A stretch of DNA of 64,000 nt, taken from assembly GCF_900090045.1 (NCBI RefSeq), contig NC_041786.1:3032501-3096500 (forward strand). The letters run 5' to 3'. The notes under the pieces are model-generated. The model had not been told where the DNA came from and did no database searches. It saw only the letters and a list, made by a program, of their open reading frames with translations. Positions 49,401-61,853 of this stretch are shown here, in pieces; the stretch's first letter is position 1; every line of letters begins with the position of its first letter. Source of the stretch: Plasmodium malariae (Eukaryota > Apicomplexa > Aconoidasida > Haemosporida > Plasmodiidae). Both the position numbers and the translations under genes were made by a program.

Positions 49401-50813
49401 TTCTTTTATCGCCTTCATGCGATATGCGCATATACAGATATATATATTCATATTTATATCTATACAGCATGTATATTACTTATGCCTGAAGTACTTATTT
49501 TACCGTTTTTTTCTCATCAATGGATTTCCTCAAATTTTTATTTTCTGACGTGATTTTCCTGTTGTTCAAAGGGGAAAAGGAAAAATTAGGGTGAACTAGG
49601 AACACCAGTATACGTATATAGGGAGTAATATGGGTATTCTCACGTTTTAGGATATTTTTTTTTATATACTTCCTTCTTTTTATTACTGTATGTTATTATG
49701 AAGCTGTCTTTCACTATTTTTTAAACTATTTACAGTTCTTTCTAAGGAATTTAAATAGAAGTATAATAACTTCTTTTCTTTCTGTTTCGAGTAAAAGGAA
49801 CAGAAATAGACATTGTTAAGTGGTTTATGCATATAATTTTCAATTTGGAATTTGTTAACGACTTACACATGTATATATGTATGGACATATGTGCATACAT
49901 ATATATATATGTTTAACTAGTACCTTCACCCTTTGTAGCATTATTTGGTACGTATATTTAGAATGCTTTAGATTTTCAAATTTGTTTAATATCTCCTCAT
50001 TTTTCGCTTTCAGTTCATCATATTCCTTATTTGGGAACCCATAAGGGTGTGTATGTATAATGGTATATATATATATACATACACATACATATATATATTT
50101 ATGTTTATGTGTGAATTTTTCAGGTATTTCCATTCTATGTGCATATACAAACAATGGCTGAAACTAATTTATAAGCCTCTTATTATTACAATTTTTTGTT
50201 GTCCGAGGGAAATTTTGTTTAGTTTTAATTCTCTATTTAATAATTCCAAATTTTTCTATATTAAAAGTAAAGCAAACTTATGTAGAGGAAAGTATATTTC
50301 AAAGTATTTCTTCATGCACTTTCGCTATGAGTTGCTCTTATTTGTTATGTTTTATTTTGATTTATTTATTTTTTTTTTTTTTTTGTTTTATCTTCTTTCT
50401 TCGATTTATTTGTTCTATTCGTTTTATTTCTCTGTATTAGCGTTTTACCTTGGTATTCTCATATTTACTAAATGTTGATTCCCCCTTTTCTTTTATGAAG
50501 TTAAATTTCTTCTTTACAGAATAAACAATATCCTCGGTATTTTCATTAAGCTTTTCATTGTCTTTCTAAAAAAAAAAAAAAACAGTAAAAGAGTTTGTTG
50601 CTTATATAAAGAAAACTCCTCATCTGCTGATACCTCCTCGAAAAAGGATGGTAGTTATAGTTTACTAATAAAATTACTTCGTATGTTCTTATATACATAT
50701 ATATGTGTATATATATGTACTAACGTATTCTTCTGTTGTTTTATATATTGTACTTTATAAAAGGGAACTAAATCCTTTAGATTAGTTAACTTATCGCTGT
50801 TTTGATTTTTCAT
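46472..50813 (-). CDS. 16-exon coiled-coil protein with C-terminal membrane anchor, function unknown
   Basis: Exons in coding order: 50813-50754, 50565-50449, 50255-50190, 50025-49924, 49781-49687, 49558-49504, 49328-49240, 49053-48858, 48613-48512, 48314-48225, 48051-47996, 47840-47747, 47526-47431, 47108-47044, 46729-46689, 46614-46472. Every intron is GT..AG, all phases agree, and the sum is 1467 bases (488 residues). The protein is Lys/Glu/Asn/Leu-rich coiled coil for about residues 20-430 (for example EYDELKAKNEEILNKFENLK). It ends with a hydrophobic helix (LYFLFLFFLIWLAIF) and a 28-residue Ser/Lys/Glu tail, so it looks tail-anchored. Golgin-like tether, SNARE-associated or cytoskeletal linker roles are conceivable; axonemal docking coiled coils share texture but lack the anchor. 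The first donor (GTACAA) is the least certain junction. Confidence 0.75.
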
Positions 50814-52193
50814 TTTTGATTTTTCATTTCTGAATTATTTCTATTTTTTTTTTTTTTTTAATAGTCTAATTCATCTTATTATATGGGTAACGTAGTAAAA
50901 GAGAAGGATTAAAGGAAAAAAAAACAATGCTAATAATAATTATATTTTAATTAAGCTCTATTTTTATGGATATAGATACGTGTATGCGAACATATAGGGA
51001 TATGGGATATTCCGAGCACAGGAGTAATATTAACACTTTTTATATTTTTTATATTATTATTTACTGATTTATACACATTACATTCACCACATCTGTCATC
51101 GATTTCGTTCATTCGTTTTGTTTCGTTTCGTTTTTTTCCTTTTTTTTATGCTCCTCTTTAATTACAAAAAAAATTATTTTTTAAAAAAAATTAGACAAGA
51201 TAAGTACAAGAGATATATAAGCAGTTAGACAATTTATCACCATATGAAACTGAAAAAAAGTGTTTGTTTGTTTGTTTTTTTTTCCTTTTTTTTTCTCCAA
51301 TTTATTGCTATGTAGACTTAGCATTTTTAAAAAATAGGTTCGGTTTGGAAGATTTTTGTTTGATTACATATTTCGCATTAACTGATATACAAATGAAAGC
51401 GTTTATAAATATTTTTATGTATTAAAATTATTAGTTTATTTTAACTGTAAAAAAGCACACACGCAAGCACATATATATATGTATATGTGTGTATATATGT
51501 ACATTCATGCTCTTTTTGGGAATTTGCGAACGCGTGAAAGTATTCTCCAATAAGGAAAATTTTTAAAAAATTGTTAAATGAATTCGGAACATTGAGGAGA
51601 AGGGTGCACACACTTAATATAAAAGTGTTTTATATTTTTTTATTTCATTTTAGCATTTTTAAAAGTACCAAAAATAAACTCTTATTAGAATATGTAATTT
51701 ATGAGTAAGTAAACGAATAAGTTAAATGTGTGAATAAATGTATAAAAAAATCAAGTAAAAAAGTAAAACAAATATATATTATTTGATCAAAACATACAGC
51801 ATATATAACAAAAATGTGGGGAGATAAAAAAAAAAAAAAACATGCAAACAAATTTGTGTTATATTTAAAAATTTATTTCATCTGCATAATATTTGAAAAG
51901 CATGTAGCTTGCACGTAATAAAACATATTTTCTTTTAAGTGAAGAATTTATGCGAATTTATCACTTTTATCGAATTATTTTTGTATATATTGTTCTTATC
52001 CTTCTATCGAATATGTAGTTGCGCTTTTGACTTGCTTACTCTTGACGTGCTCTCTTTAGACTTACCTTTTTTTTTTTTTTTTTTTTTCCTTTCTTTTTTC
52101 TGAACAACCACTAGCAATTTGTTGCATATTTCTTCCTTGTTCAGAATTTTTTTTTTTTCGAGCCTTTGATTTGTTTATTTTTTTGCTTTTCCT
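50814..52193. other. Spacer between the coiled-coil gene and allantoicase
   Basis: Both neighbours are on the minus strand, so this is promoter of one and 3' flank of the other. It contains poly-T tracts near 50847-50860, 51270-51295, 52065-52090 and 52150-52158 and short TA runs. No gene is seen. Confidence 0.6.
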
Positions 52194-53648
52194 TCAGGGT
52201 GGAGTGGACAACACTGTTCCTATGACATTTACCTGAGAAATTCCGCCATCCGGATGAAGGGAAATTTTAAAGTGTGTTGCTGTTCTCTCCATAAGTGTAA
52301 AATTATATTCTAATAAATTAAAATTGTAGAATGTTTTTTTATGATCTGTAGCTATTTTACATGGAGGTAGCTGTAACCAGTCAATTTTTTTTTTTTCTAA
52401 TTTTTCATCTTCTTCAAAAATTCTTTTTTGCTCTAGTAAGTCTAAAGTAAGAATATCTATGCAATCAAGCAAATATATTTGTATACACTCTGGATGATCA
52501 TATTTATAATTTCCTATGTCAATTGTAAAGTTTTCAATTATACCTCTAACACCAAATTTAAAGATAGAAATGTTTTTAATAGAATTATATGATAGTGTTC
52601 TTAAGATTATAGGAGGTCTATTAAATAATCTTTTAGTACAAAATCCATCTGTTTTATATGAATCAATAATATATTTTGGGTGTCCTTTATAAATATTATC
52701 ACAATGATAATAAATTAAAGTACATCCATTTTCAGGTTTATTTAAAAATATTTTTTGTTTTGATACAATTGTATGTTTTTTAAATAAAGAAACAAATTCT
52801 CCATAAAATTTTATGTTATTTATACCTCCATCTGGATATAAATTAATTCTTATATGTGTCCAAGGTTTAATTAAAGACTGGTCATTAATTTTAAAATAGT
52901 ATACTCTTTTTTTATTGGTACATTTTAAAAAGTCTACACAATCTGCTTGAAGTAATTCAACCCATGGAGTATTTTGATTTTCTAATATATCTGAAATAGA
53001 TTTATCTATTTTATATGATTCCAAAAAATTATAACTTTTTCTTTTTATTATTTTTTCTTCTTTCCCTTCTGCTTCGTTAATTATAAATTCTTCTTCTTTA
53101 ATTATCTCATCTATGCAAGAATTTTCTACAACTTCAATCGATAAATGTGGACATATATCATCATCCATATTATCAAAATTTAATTCCAGACCATATATAA
53201 TACTTGGGTACTTCAATTTCAGTATTAACCATTCATGTCCTACATCTCTTCTTCTTCTAGTTATCCATCCTATTTTTTCTTCAATCATTAAATTTTCAGA
53301 TTTACTTATCGATTCATCTGTTACAAATAGAACCTTAGAACCGAAATGTTTTGATAAGACATTAGTAAAATTGAAAAAATTTACATCATTTATGCATTCA
53401 ATTTCTTTAGATGGGATTTTTGTACTCTTACTTATTATCCAGCTAAAAATGTTATTAAAAATGTTTAAAAATTTTTTTTTTTTTCTTTTTTTCAACTTGT
53501 AGGTTTTTCTACTAATATTATTTCCTTCTCCTTCATCACTCTCATCTGCTTCAGTTTCCTGTAGTTTTCTTTTTCTTGAAATTTTCGTTTCATTTACTTT
53601 GCTTAGTACTTTGCTTTCTTCCTCATTTGTTCTTTCTTGTTCGTTCAT
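52194..53648 (-). CDS. Allantoicase (allantoate amidinohydrolase family), putative
   Basis: Single exon, ATG at 53648, 484 residues. Two allantoicase repeats are visible. Repeat 1: SKVLFVTDESISKSENLM, then GWITRRRRDVGHEWLILKL (from G127), WVELLQ and THIRINLYPDGGINNIKFYG. Repeat 2: DGFCTKRLFNRPP, NFTIDIGNYKYDHPECIQI, WLQLPP and THFKISLHPDGGISQVNVIG. Allantoicase hydrolyses allantoate to ureidoglycolate and urea in purine degradation. The protein has a 65-residue basic N-terminal extension (SRKRKLQ, KLKKRKKKK) absent from typical allantoicases, which could be a nuclear signal. In repeat 1 the usual His-Phe-rich segment is replaced by NFDNMDDDICPH, so activity is not assured. Malaria parasites are purine auxotrophs with no known complete ureide pathway, which makes the role unclear. 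Confidence 0.9.
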   Translation of the reverse strand: MNEQERTNEEESKVLSKVNETKISRKRKLQETEADESDEGEGNNISRKTYKLKKRKKKKFLNIFNNIFSWIISKSTKIPSKEIECINDVNFFNFTNVLSKHFGSKVLFVTDESISKSENLMIEEKIGWITRRRRDVGHEWLILKLKYPSIIYGLELNFDNMDDDICPHLSIEVVENSCIDEIIKEEEFIINEAEGKEEKIIKRKSYNFLESYKIDKSISDILENQNTPWVELLQADCVDFLKCTNKKRVYYFKINDQSLIKPWTHIRINLYPDGGINNIKFYGEFVSLFKKHTIVSKQKIFLNKPENGCTLIYYHCDNIYKGHPKYIIDSYKTDGFCTKRLFNRPPIILRTLSYNSIKNISIFKFGVRGIIENFTIDIGNYKYDHPECIQIYLLDCIDILTLDLLEQKRIFEEDEKLEKKKIDWLQLPPCKIATDHKKTFYNFNLLEYNFTLMERTATHFKISLHPDGGISQVNVIGTVLSTPP

Positions 53649-55870
53649 TGTGATTTATTTATTTTTTTCTTCACCTTTATTTTTATGTTTTTCTTTTTTC
53701 TTGTCTGCTTTTCTTGTTATCTTTTTATTTTATTTTTAACTTATGCACATTTAGTTCTTGAAAAAAAAAAGCTATGCATACATATGGACATGATATGGTG
53801 CATGCTGGCAAATGGACCTAGCCAGAAAGAAATGCATATATAATATATACATATGTATGTCTAGTCTATAAGCCTGCATATTAAAACATATGGTCATGTA
53901 CACATATGCAAATACATACATATTACAGCGTGTGGCGTTGCAATATAAGCGCAATACAAGAAACCTATTTTTTTGTATGACAGGAAAAAATCAATGTGGT
54001 GTTCTTATGATGTGTACAAAAAAGGACTGCGTAATAAATACATATTGCAAATAAAAATAAAAAAGAAAGTACATTATTTATTTGTGTATCTTTCTCTTAA
54101 ATTGTGAGAAAAGTATAGAGGTAAATGCATACCCCTAAACATATATATATGACATTTAAAAATTTTTTTTTCCTTATAATTAAAATATGTACATCATTTT
54201 AATGTGCTACTACTGCTTAACATACAAATATAATCACAATGCGCATATATGTATATGTACATTTATGGTCTTGCATGTACCTATTTTTTCCTAATTATAG
54301 GTAATTTTGGTTATGTGTAGGTATTTTTGCATTTATGCAGATAAGCATATGCAAATGTACCAGTGGTGGCTCAGGTACTTTTTACTATCTATCTGTTGTG
54401 TAAACGAAAAAAAAGTTTTTATTTGATGTACTAAGGTGAAGCAGTCTATATTTTGTTTAAATACTTCACCCAAAAAAAGGTGGTAATTTCATATACAAAA
54501 TTCCTATATGGTTACCATACAGCTATGGCCAATGTAAAAATTACTGCACTGTTGTAATTATTATTACGTGTAATGACTATAAGCATAGCTTCTCTGGCTG
54601 CTATAGCTGCCGTTTGCTGAAGTTAGTGAGTACGTAAGAAAAACTTTATAAAATTCATCTTTTTAAAATATTAATGATACAAAATTATGACGTTCGGCTT
54701 CTTAACATTTACGAAGCATAATTATAAGAACTGATATATGCACAAAATGCATACACATGGGTAAAGATCCAATTACTTATTTACAGACGTATTAATGAAA
54801 TGTGTTTCTTAATACTTTTTTTTTTCTTTTTTTTTTTTTTTGTGTTCATATGGAAAAATAGTTCTTTGCTCTTACGTAATGATGACTGTATTTCAGTGAA
54901 AAGGAAATAAACACGCCTTACTGTTTTGTTAATTATTAATTAATTCGTTATTAATTTTTTATTAATCTTAACAAAATACGTTCTTGAAATAAGGAAAAAT
55001 GTATATCACATCGTAACAAGGAATATGTTATGCGGAACTCTTCATATTATTCCTTAAGGGGTTATACGTGAAATGCGAAGAAAAATTATTTAGTTTGCAA
55101 ATGGGGGATTGTAGAAGCCGTCTTCTTACATATATATATATATATATATATAATAGGTAATTTGTATATATGAATATGTATAAGTATACGTGTACGTATA
55201 CATATATGCGTATGTATATAATACTTTTTAAAAACATCGTGCTTACATAAAAAAATAGTACACTGAGGTATATATAACTACTCCAAATGTTCCTCCACAT
55301 TTTTGAACGTTTTTTCTTAAAAGTATATTTTCATGTAAAAGTTTGAATTCAAGTAATTTTTGCTAGAAATTTTTTTTTTTTTTTTCTTTACGTGTGTAAC
55401 AATATAACAATTGAAATAGTTGAGAATACGGAATAAATAAAAAGTTTATATATATATATATATATACATATGTGTAAAAATATTTATTTTATAAAAAAAA
55501 AAATAAAATAAGCAACCCGTATGTTATTCCAGAATAGTCTCTGATGAAATATCTCATAAGACTTCAAAGTAAAGAAGTATATAAGTTTTTATTAGGAAAA
55601 ATATTATTTCTTTATAACAATAAAATAAAGTTTAAAAAAAAAAAAAAAAAGGTAAAAAAAATATACAGCCTTACAAAAAGAATTATATCTTTAAACGGTG
55701 TAATATAGGAATATTATAGAGGATAGAAATACGTCGAAAAAATACAACTCTTACGTATGCTATTTAAAAAAAAAAAAGGAAGACCCTTTTATCTCTTATT
55801 ACACTGCATGAAGGGAAAGAATGACAAACGTAGGAAGATATATATAACAAATAAAAAAAAAATAACTGTG
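53649..55870. other. 5' flank of allantoicase, no gene seen
   Basis: Mixed A+T-rich DNA with poly-T (54811-54841, 55370-55385), (TA)n (55128-55152, 55448-55466) and poly-A (55635-55650). A few segments with somewhat higher G+C (54560-54620) show no open frame of note. Confidence 0.55.
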
Positions 55871-57086
55871 TTAATATTTCTTTCGAAATAGTACTATTAC
55901 TTCCTGCCTCTTTTCTATAAAACTGCCCGAGATTTTTCTACCATTTTGCACCTGTTCATCGTGTAAAAGTAATAACATAAATGTGCATGCATGTATGTAT
56001 GTATATATATATAAGACGAAACGGGCGCATAAGTTAATAGCAAATTAGATATTCCCAAAAAAAAAAAAAAAGAAAAAAAATACACAAAAGAGGGAACGAC
56101 AAAATTTGTAACCTTTTATTTCGCTTACTCGGTAAACATGCCCCTTTTATTGCGAAATTGTTTCATTGACAAATAAATTAATATGAGAAATGAAAGCATA
56201 CACGTATGTATATGCACATACGTATATATATATATATATATATTTGCGAGTTTCAAATTATCTTTTATGAAACAGTTAAGAAGTGGCACAGGTAAATATT
56301 CCCATCGTACGTCCCTTATGGCATGCATGTCTTATTCATTTTCATGTATACCTCTTTGACTTTTAAAGAATTGTCCGAAATGGTATTCGACTTTAGTTGT
56401 AAATGAATGTTAAAGATTTTTTTTTCGTTCGAATTGAACATTTGCCGTTCCATAAAAATATATGATAAACATTTTTGTTTTTGCATTTATATGTATATTT
56501 GTATTTACAGCAATATTTGTATTTACAGCAATATTTGTATTTATTTTTGTTTTTTTTTTCTTTACATTTTAAAGGATGTTAAACCTTTTGAATTTGCCAT
56601 TTTGGTAAATGTGTAATTTTGGCACAGCTCTGTACAAGGACTTATGTATATATAAATGTATGGGTAACAAAAAACGTGGAATTTTTTTTCATATACCTTT
56701 TGGGGGAAAAACAAAATTTTGAAGGGGCTAAAAAAAATTCAGTAAATTTCTTCTTTAAAAAGAGTAATCATAAGTATAAACGTAAAACATGAGACAAAAT
56801 GATAATTAACAAAATGATAATTAACAAAATGATAATTAACTAGTCTTGGGATTGTTTTAATTTTATTTTCACTGCCAAAAAGTTACAATAAGGTGTATTT
56901 GTATATGTATGCATATGTTTACGTATATATATGTATATGTATTTATTTATTATTTTTTTTTTCCGTTTCCTCTTAAATACACACATTTATTCCTAGTTTA
57001 AGGAATACACGAGATATAAAAAAAAAAATATATACCTCACGAATAGACTGCTTCCTGTCTGATTTTATTTTATTTTGTTCTGTCAT
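55871..57086 (-). CDS. Tentative five-exon small protein (76 residues), unknown
   Basis: A phase-consistent chain can be built: 57086-57036 (MTEQNKIKSDRKQSIRE), 56629-56585 (SCAKITHLPKWQIQK), 56390-56352 (SNTISDNSLKVKE), 56143-56129 (GHVYR) and 55951-55871 (VQNGRKISGSFIEKRQEVI... then stop). All introns are GT..AG and the sum is 231 bases. The last exon has the least A+T-biased, most protein-like reading. Exon 4 is only 15 bases. Alternatives exist: the first exon may extend upstream to 57155 (open frame KKENKKHSVLNF) and a longer open segment at 56314-56225 could be coding. I do not recognise the product. Low confidence in exact structure, moderate that some minus-strand gene is here. Confidence 0.35.
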
Positions 57087-57825
57087 TTGATTGTGCAGTA
57101 TGGTTTTAAAATTTAACACACTGTGTTTTTTATTTTCCTTTTTACCTCTTTTCTGTGCGTTGCACAAACTGATTTAATTGCCCTTTACCAGTTTATGTTA
57201 CTCTTTTGGGTGTATTCATAACAAAATTTTTTTTTTTTTTTTTCCTTTTATTTGAATAGGAATACATATAATGTAAAATGCGATTGGTTAAATGAGAAAG
57301 AAATACATAACGAAATGATAAAGACAGGGAAAAAAACAAAAAAAAAAAATATTGCAAAAATTGCAAATATTGCATATATAACAAAAATTGCAAAAATAGC
57401 ATATATAGCATATATAGCAAATATTGCAAAAATAGCATATATAGCATATATAGCAAATATTGCAAAAATAGCATATATAGCATATATAGCAAATATTGCA
57501 AAAATAGCATATATAGCATATATAGCAAATATTACAAAAATAGCATATATAGCATATATAGCAAATATTACAAAAATAGCAAGTGCTGCAAATATATTAA
57601 AAATAAGCAATATTCTAAGGGTTAACAGGGAAAATGTTTTCTCTCTTCTAGGCTTTTTTCCACGCTCTTTGATTGTCACTTTGAATATTTGTCAACTTTA
57701 TATATTTACTTTTCTTATTTTTATGCCTATCCTTTCTGTCTTCTCTTTTCCGTTATCATTCCCCTTTCCATTTTCACCTCTTCCTTTTTGTCGTACTAAT
57801 TTACTGTTTAGCGAGAACCCACATA
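57087..57825. other. Divergent spacer with a 36-bp repeat
   Basis: Between the tentative minus-strand gene and the B-box gene. It includes poly-T (57227-57243), the 36-bp array and a T/C-rich leader (57700-57790) just before the B-box start codon. The open frame crossing the repeat has no suitable start and overlaps the B-box start in another frame. Confidence 0.55.
57355..57590. repeat. 36-bp minisatellite (IAYIAYIANIAK in one frame)
   Basis: About five copies of gcatatatagcatatatagc plus aaatattgcaaaaata, with diverged edge copies. It lies 240 bases upstream of the B-box gene start. Confidence 0.88.
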
Positions 57826-60800
57826 ATGAAGGATCCAACGAGTGATATGTATGAAGATGGGAATGATAAGAATGTCAATTTTGAAGATGTATATAAAAGA
57901 ATTGTGGTTAAGGACAAGTTATTAGATGAAAAGAAGAGGAAGAGTATATTTAAGAACATTGTTGAAGTGAGTAAGATGAAAGATTACAATTCAATTATGA
58001 AATATGAGTATATATTAAAACTTCATTTTTTCAGTAGTAATGTAAATGTTTTAAATATATACAAATTAACAAAATGTGAATACGAAAAAGAGTTTGATGA
58101 AGTAGCTAAATGCTTAAAGAGCAATATATTACTTAGTATAGTTGATACGAACACAATAAATGATAATAGTAGTGAACATATTGGAGAATATTTTTTAAAA
58201 AATTATGAAGAATTAAGAAACTTTGATTATGTTATTGGTAATACTGATTACCCTTTAGGATTTGAACAGAATACGAATGGCACATTTAAGGTATATTTAT
58301 TTAAAATTATACCGAGTAAAACTCTTTTATTAAACAATAGTAATTTTGGATATATCGAAAAGAATGAAATTCCTAATTCCTATGATTCCATTGCTGTTGA
58401 TAGAAGTCTATACTGTATGCGAATGAATTCAAAAGGGGGTGCCGAAAAAAAAGGGGGAAATGATCATCGGAATAATAGTATTAGGAATGGCCATTACACG
58501 TACAATAGGTACTACATCAACAGTTACAGTAACAGCCCCTTTAGTAGGGGGTATAACGGAAAGAATGGACTTCCGTATAGCTACATATATAAGGTTAAAA
58601 ATTCGGAGCAAGTACTTCCTTTGCTACTGATAGAGTTTGAATTCAAATGTTTGAGGGTAGATGTTAGTGTTCCTGTATGTGAGAACTGTTGTAGCGCTCA
58701 AGCAATTTACTACTGTTATAATGACAAAGTTCATTTATGTGATATATGTGATATAAAACATCACGAGAAAAATAAAATTTTAAAAAATCATAAAAGAATT
58801 CATATATCGGAGTCCCCATATCAATTCGGAAAATGTGCTTATCATCCAAATGAATTAATTGAAAATGTATGTATGAAATGTTTTTGTAGTCTTTGTCCAA
58901 ATTGTATACTAATAGGTAATCATTCTAGAGGTACTTATCGTAATCATCCAATAACAAATATAAAAGATGCGTTTATATTGTCATATCAGAAAAAGTCCTT
59001 AAGTGATATAAATTTAGAAAATAGGAAGATTAGAATAATACATTTATTAAAAAAGAAACATAAACAGTTATCTGAAATTTATTCTAATTATACATCTTTA
59101 CAAAAAAGAATAGATACATTATATAAGTATATAATAAATGAATTAAAGAATGTTAAAAAGAAAAAAATAGAATTTCTAATGGCTTTAAAAAGGTCTGTGT
59201 TATCAGAACTACTAACAATAGAATGGATGGATGCATTTTTTTTTCATACTAAATTATCTTTAAAATTTTCAGACTTCATATTATATCAAAAGAAACATGA
59301 ACTACTTATTGAATTTTTAACTGCAAAAGTGAAAGAAACCAACTTCTTTAAATATATTCCTCATTGGGTTTTCCAAAAAATATATGTTCATTCAGATTTG
59401 TACATTTATGAAGACAATTTTTACAAAATCAATTTAGCTAACCATGCAAGTATAGATAACACAATAATCGGGAAAAAGGAGAGAAATCATAATAAAGACT
59501 GTCTTCTAAAAATAAGTGAGAATAAACTAGAATCCATGTACAATTTTAACACCATGTTTAACGACAAAAATAGGCACTTTGCTCTTTACGATGACGATAA
59601 GTTGAAGGAGCATCATGACGACAGAAACGAGTGCTATGCGAAATTAGCTTTAACACATCAAGCAGGAAGTAGAGACCATGCAAGGGGAAAAGCGGGGGTG
59701 ATGAATGAAACAGAGGTGAGAGATGAAGAGGCAGCGGTGGACGTAGCAACAGGGACAGAAGCTGAAGCCCTTATGAACTTGCTTTATGACGGCAATCCTT
59801 TTAGTGGAAAGAATAGGGAGTATCATAAATACGATATGATGAACAAAGAGGATATAAATGAAGTAATTGAGCTTAGAGAGAACTACTGTTCCATTTATGA
59901 GTTAACTAGTGAGAAACAGAGCAACAATCATTTACTATTATATACAATTTTCAAAAACGAAAAAATGATGGAGAAACAAGCAGAAATGTCAAATATGAAG
60001 AATTCATATATTTATAAAGAATTATGGAAAAATTTATTAAATTATAAATATTTAAATATTATACACATATTAAAAGTAAGATATAGTTATTACAATACAT
60101 TAGAATTAGCTACTTCATTTTTGAATATTTCAAATTATTATAATATGTTAGAAGATCTCGTAAGGCATATAATTAAACATGAAATATATACACTGTTCAA
60201 TAAAAATATCGATTATCATACTAAAATGAAAGTAACTCAATTGTTAGATACATGTACTACCTTATTGTGTATCAGGAATTTTAAATTGTCCTTTCTTGTT
60301 GACAAATACGTAGAGATGTGTTATGTTGAGGTGGAGAAAAATGAAAATCAGATCTTAGAAGAGGTAAAAAATATAAGGGGGAAGGATATGTATTTGTATG
60401 AAGTTTACTTAGAGCAAAAAAAAGGTCATAACTGTATCGTGCAGAACGGTGGTAGGAAGGGGGACAGAGCTGATGAAAATTCTGAACGAGTTCATACAGC
60501 TACTCAACATACGTCTGTCATCAATGGAACGGTAGCTGATGAACAAAGTGCAGATTTAAATATAAATGAGAAACGGAGCAAAGGGGAGGAGAAAGAACTG
60601 GGGATTAGAGAAAACGAAAAAAAAGGAATTACAACAAAAAACTTAGGAAATAGGTTAGGAGAGGAAGATTATACTATGCTAGAAGAAGACAACTTCATAT
60701 CTGAAGAAGTAATTAACCAAATGAATAACGATGTGGAACATAACAAATGGATAAACAAGAATGAACACGAAAATAGAACAAGTGATATTATAAATGATAA

Positions 60801-61853
60801 GGAAAAGGAAGAATTTGATATGCTAAACAAAATAAAAGAGTATATATATATATATATGGAAAAATTAATAAACGATATAATAAACATACCACATAAGGAT
60901 TTGAATGATAGTATACGATTTTTATTTTACTTAATACATGACGAAATTGATGGAACAAATAAAAGTATAATAATGAATCAAAAAAATTTTAGTATACATA
61001 CCTTAACATTATGTCTAGATTTATTTCTAAATTCTATTCTATATCCGTACATTATCTATGTACATGAACATAATATTAGTAAAAGCATAAAAAAAAATTC
61101 GTTATTATATCAAAAAGTAATATTACTATTTGCTCAGACGTTAAGAGAAATATCTATATACACCTTCCAGATATATAATATAGGAATATATGAAAATAAT
61201 ATTAAAATAATTATAAATGATATTAGAAATAACAAAATCATGCAGGGGAAAATGACAAACGATAACATGTTTTTCTTGGACTCCTCTCAAAAGGTATTTA
61301 CAATACACAATCATTGCTTCAATAGCAGTACTTTATATTTGATTGAACTTACTGCTTCTTAACATCGATGAACAAAATGTATTCTATTCTTGTGCTAACT
61401 TGAAAAAAACATAGAATTACGTAAAATGAATTCAGTCCATGCTACGTGACAAATATATATTTACACATAAAAGAGAAACAAAAAATAAAAAAGGAATAAC
61501 AAATTACGTTAATAATTCTAAGCTAAGTAATAAACACAAAAACAGAACCCTAAGTAATTCTCTACTTAATATGCTAACACCCTCATAATATGCGATATGC
61601 CGTTCCTTTTCAGCTTTTTAGGTGGATTATCAAAAACTTAGAGGCCCCCAGGTACTACTCTCCAATCAAGTGGAATCCCAATGAAAGCATAGAAAGGAGC
61701 TACGAAAGAGTTGTAAGCGAAATTATAAGCATCGACAAATCTACGGCGGAGAATTGTGTCAATGAAAATGTTGATTATAACATATTATTTAGTACTATAA
61801 ATTTTAAGGATATTTTGGCTCTGTGTTATTCCGTGGAAAGAGACAATGCGTGA
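57826..61853 (+). CDS. Tandem B-box zinc-finger protein, two exons
   Basis: ATG at 57826. Exon 1 is 57826-61293, joined by an AAG|GTATTT donor and a ccttttcag acceptor to exon 2, 61614-61853; phase 0, 1235 residues. Exon 2 (LFRWIIKNLEAPRYYSPIKW...) lacks its own convincing start. If the intron is retained, translation ends at 61362. The first B-box (C285-x2-C288 ... CYNDKVHLCDICDIKHHEKN) is followed by a second (about 336-385: CAYHPNELIENVCMKCFCSLCPNC, then GNH and NHP) and a coiled coil (about 395-450), like the TRIM B-box-coiled-coil order but with no N-terminal RING seen. Residues 605-700 and 870-990 are low complexity; the C-terminal third is helical without a recognised domain. B-boxes bind zinc and mediate protein interaction; a partner cannot be inferred. 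Confidence 0.82.

Noticed and set aside
57252..57845. 197-codon plus-strand frame before the B-box gene
   Set aside because: It begins at a non-ATG codon, is mostly the 36-bp repeat plus a poly-pyrimidine leader, and overlaps the B-box start in another frame.
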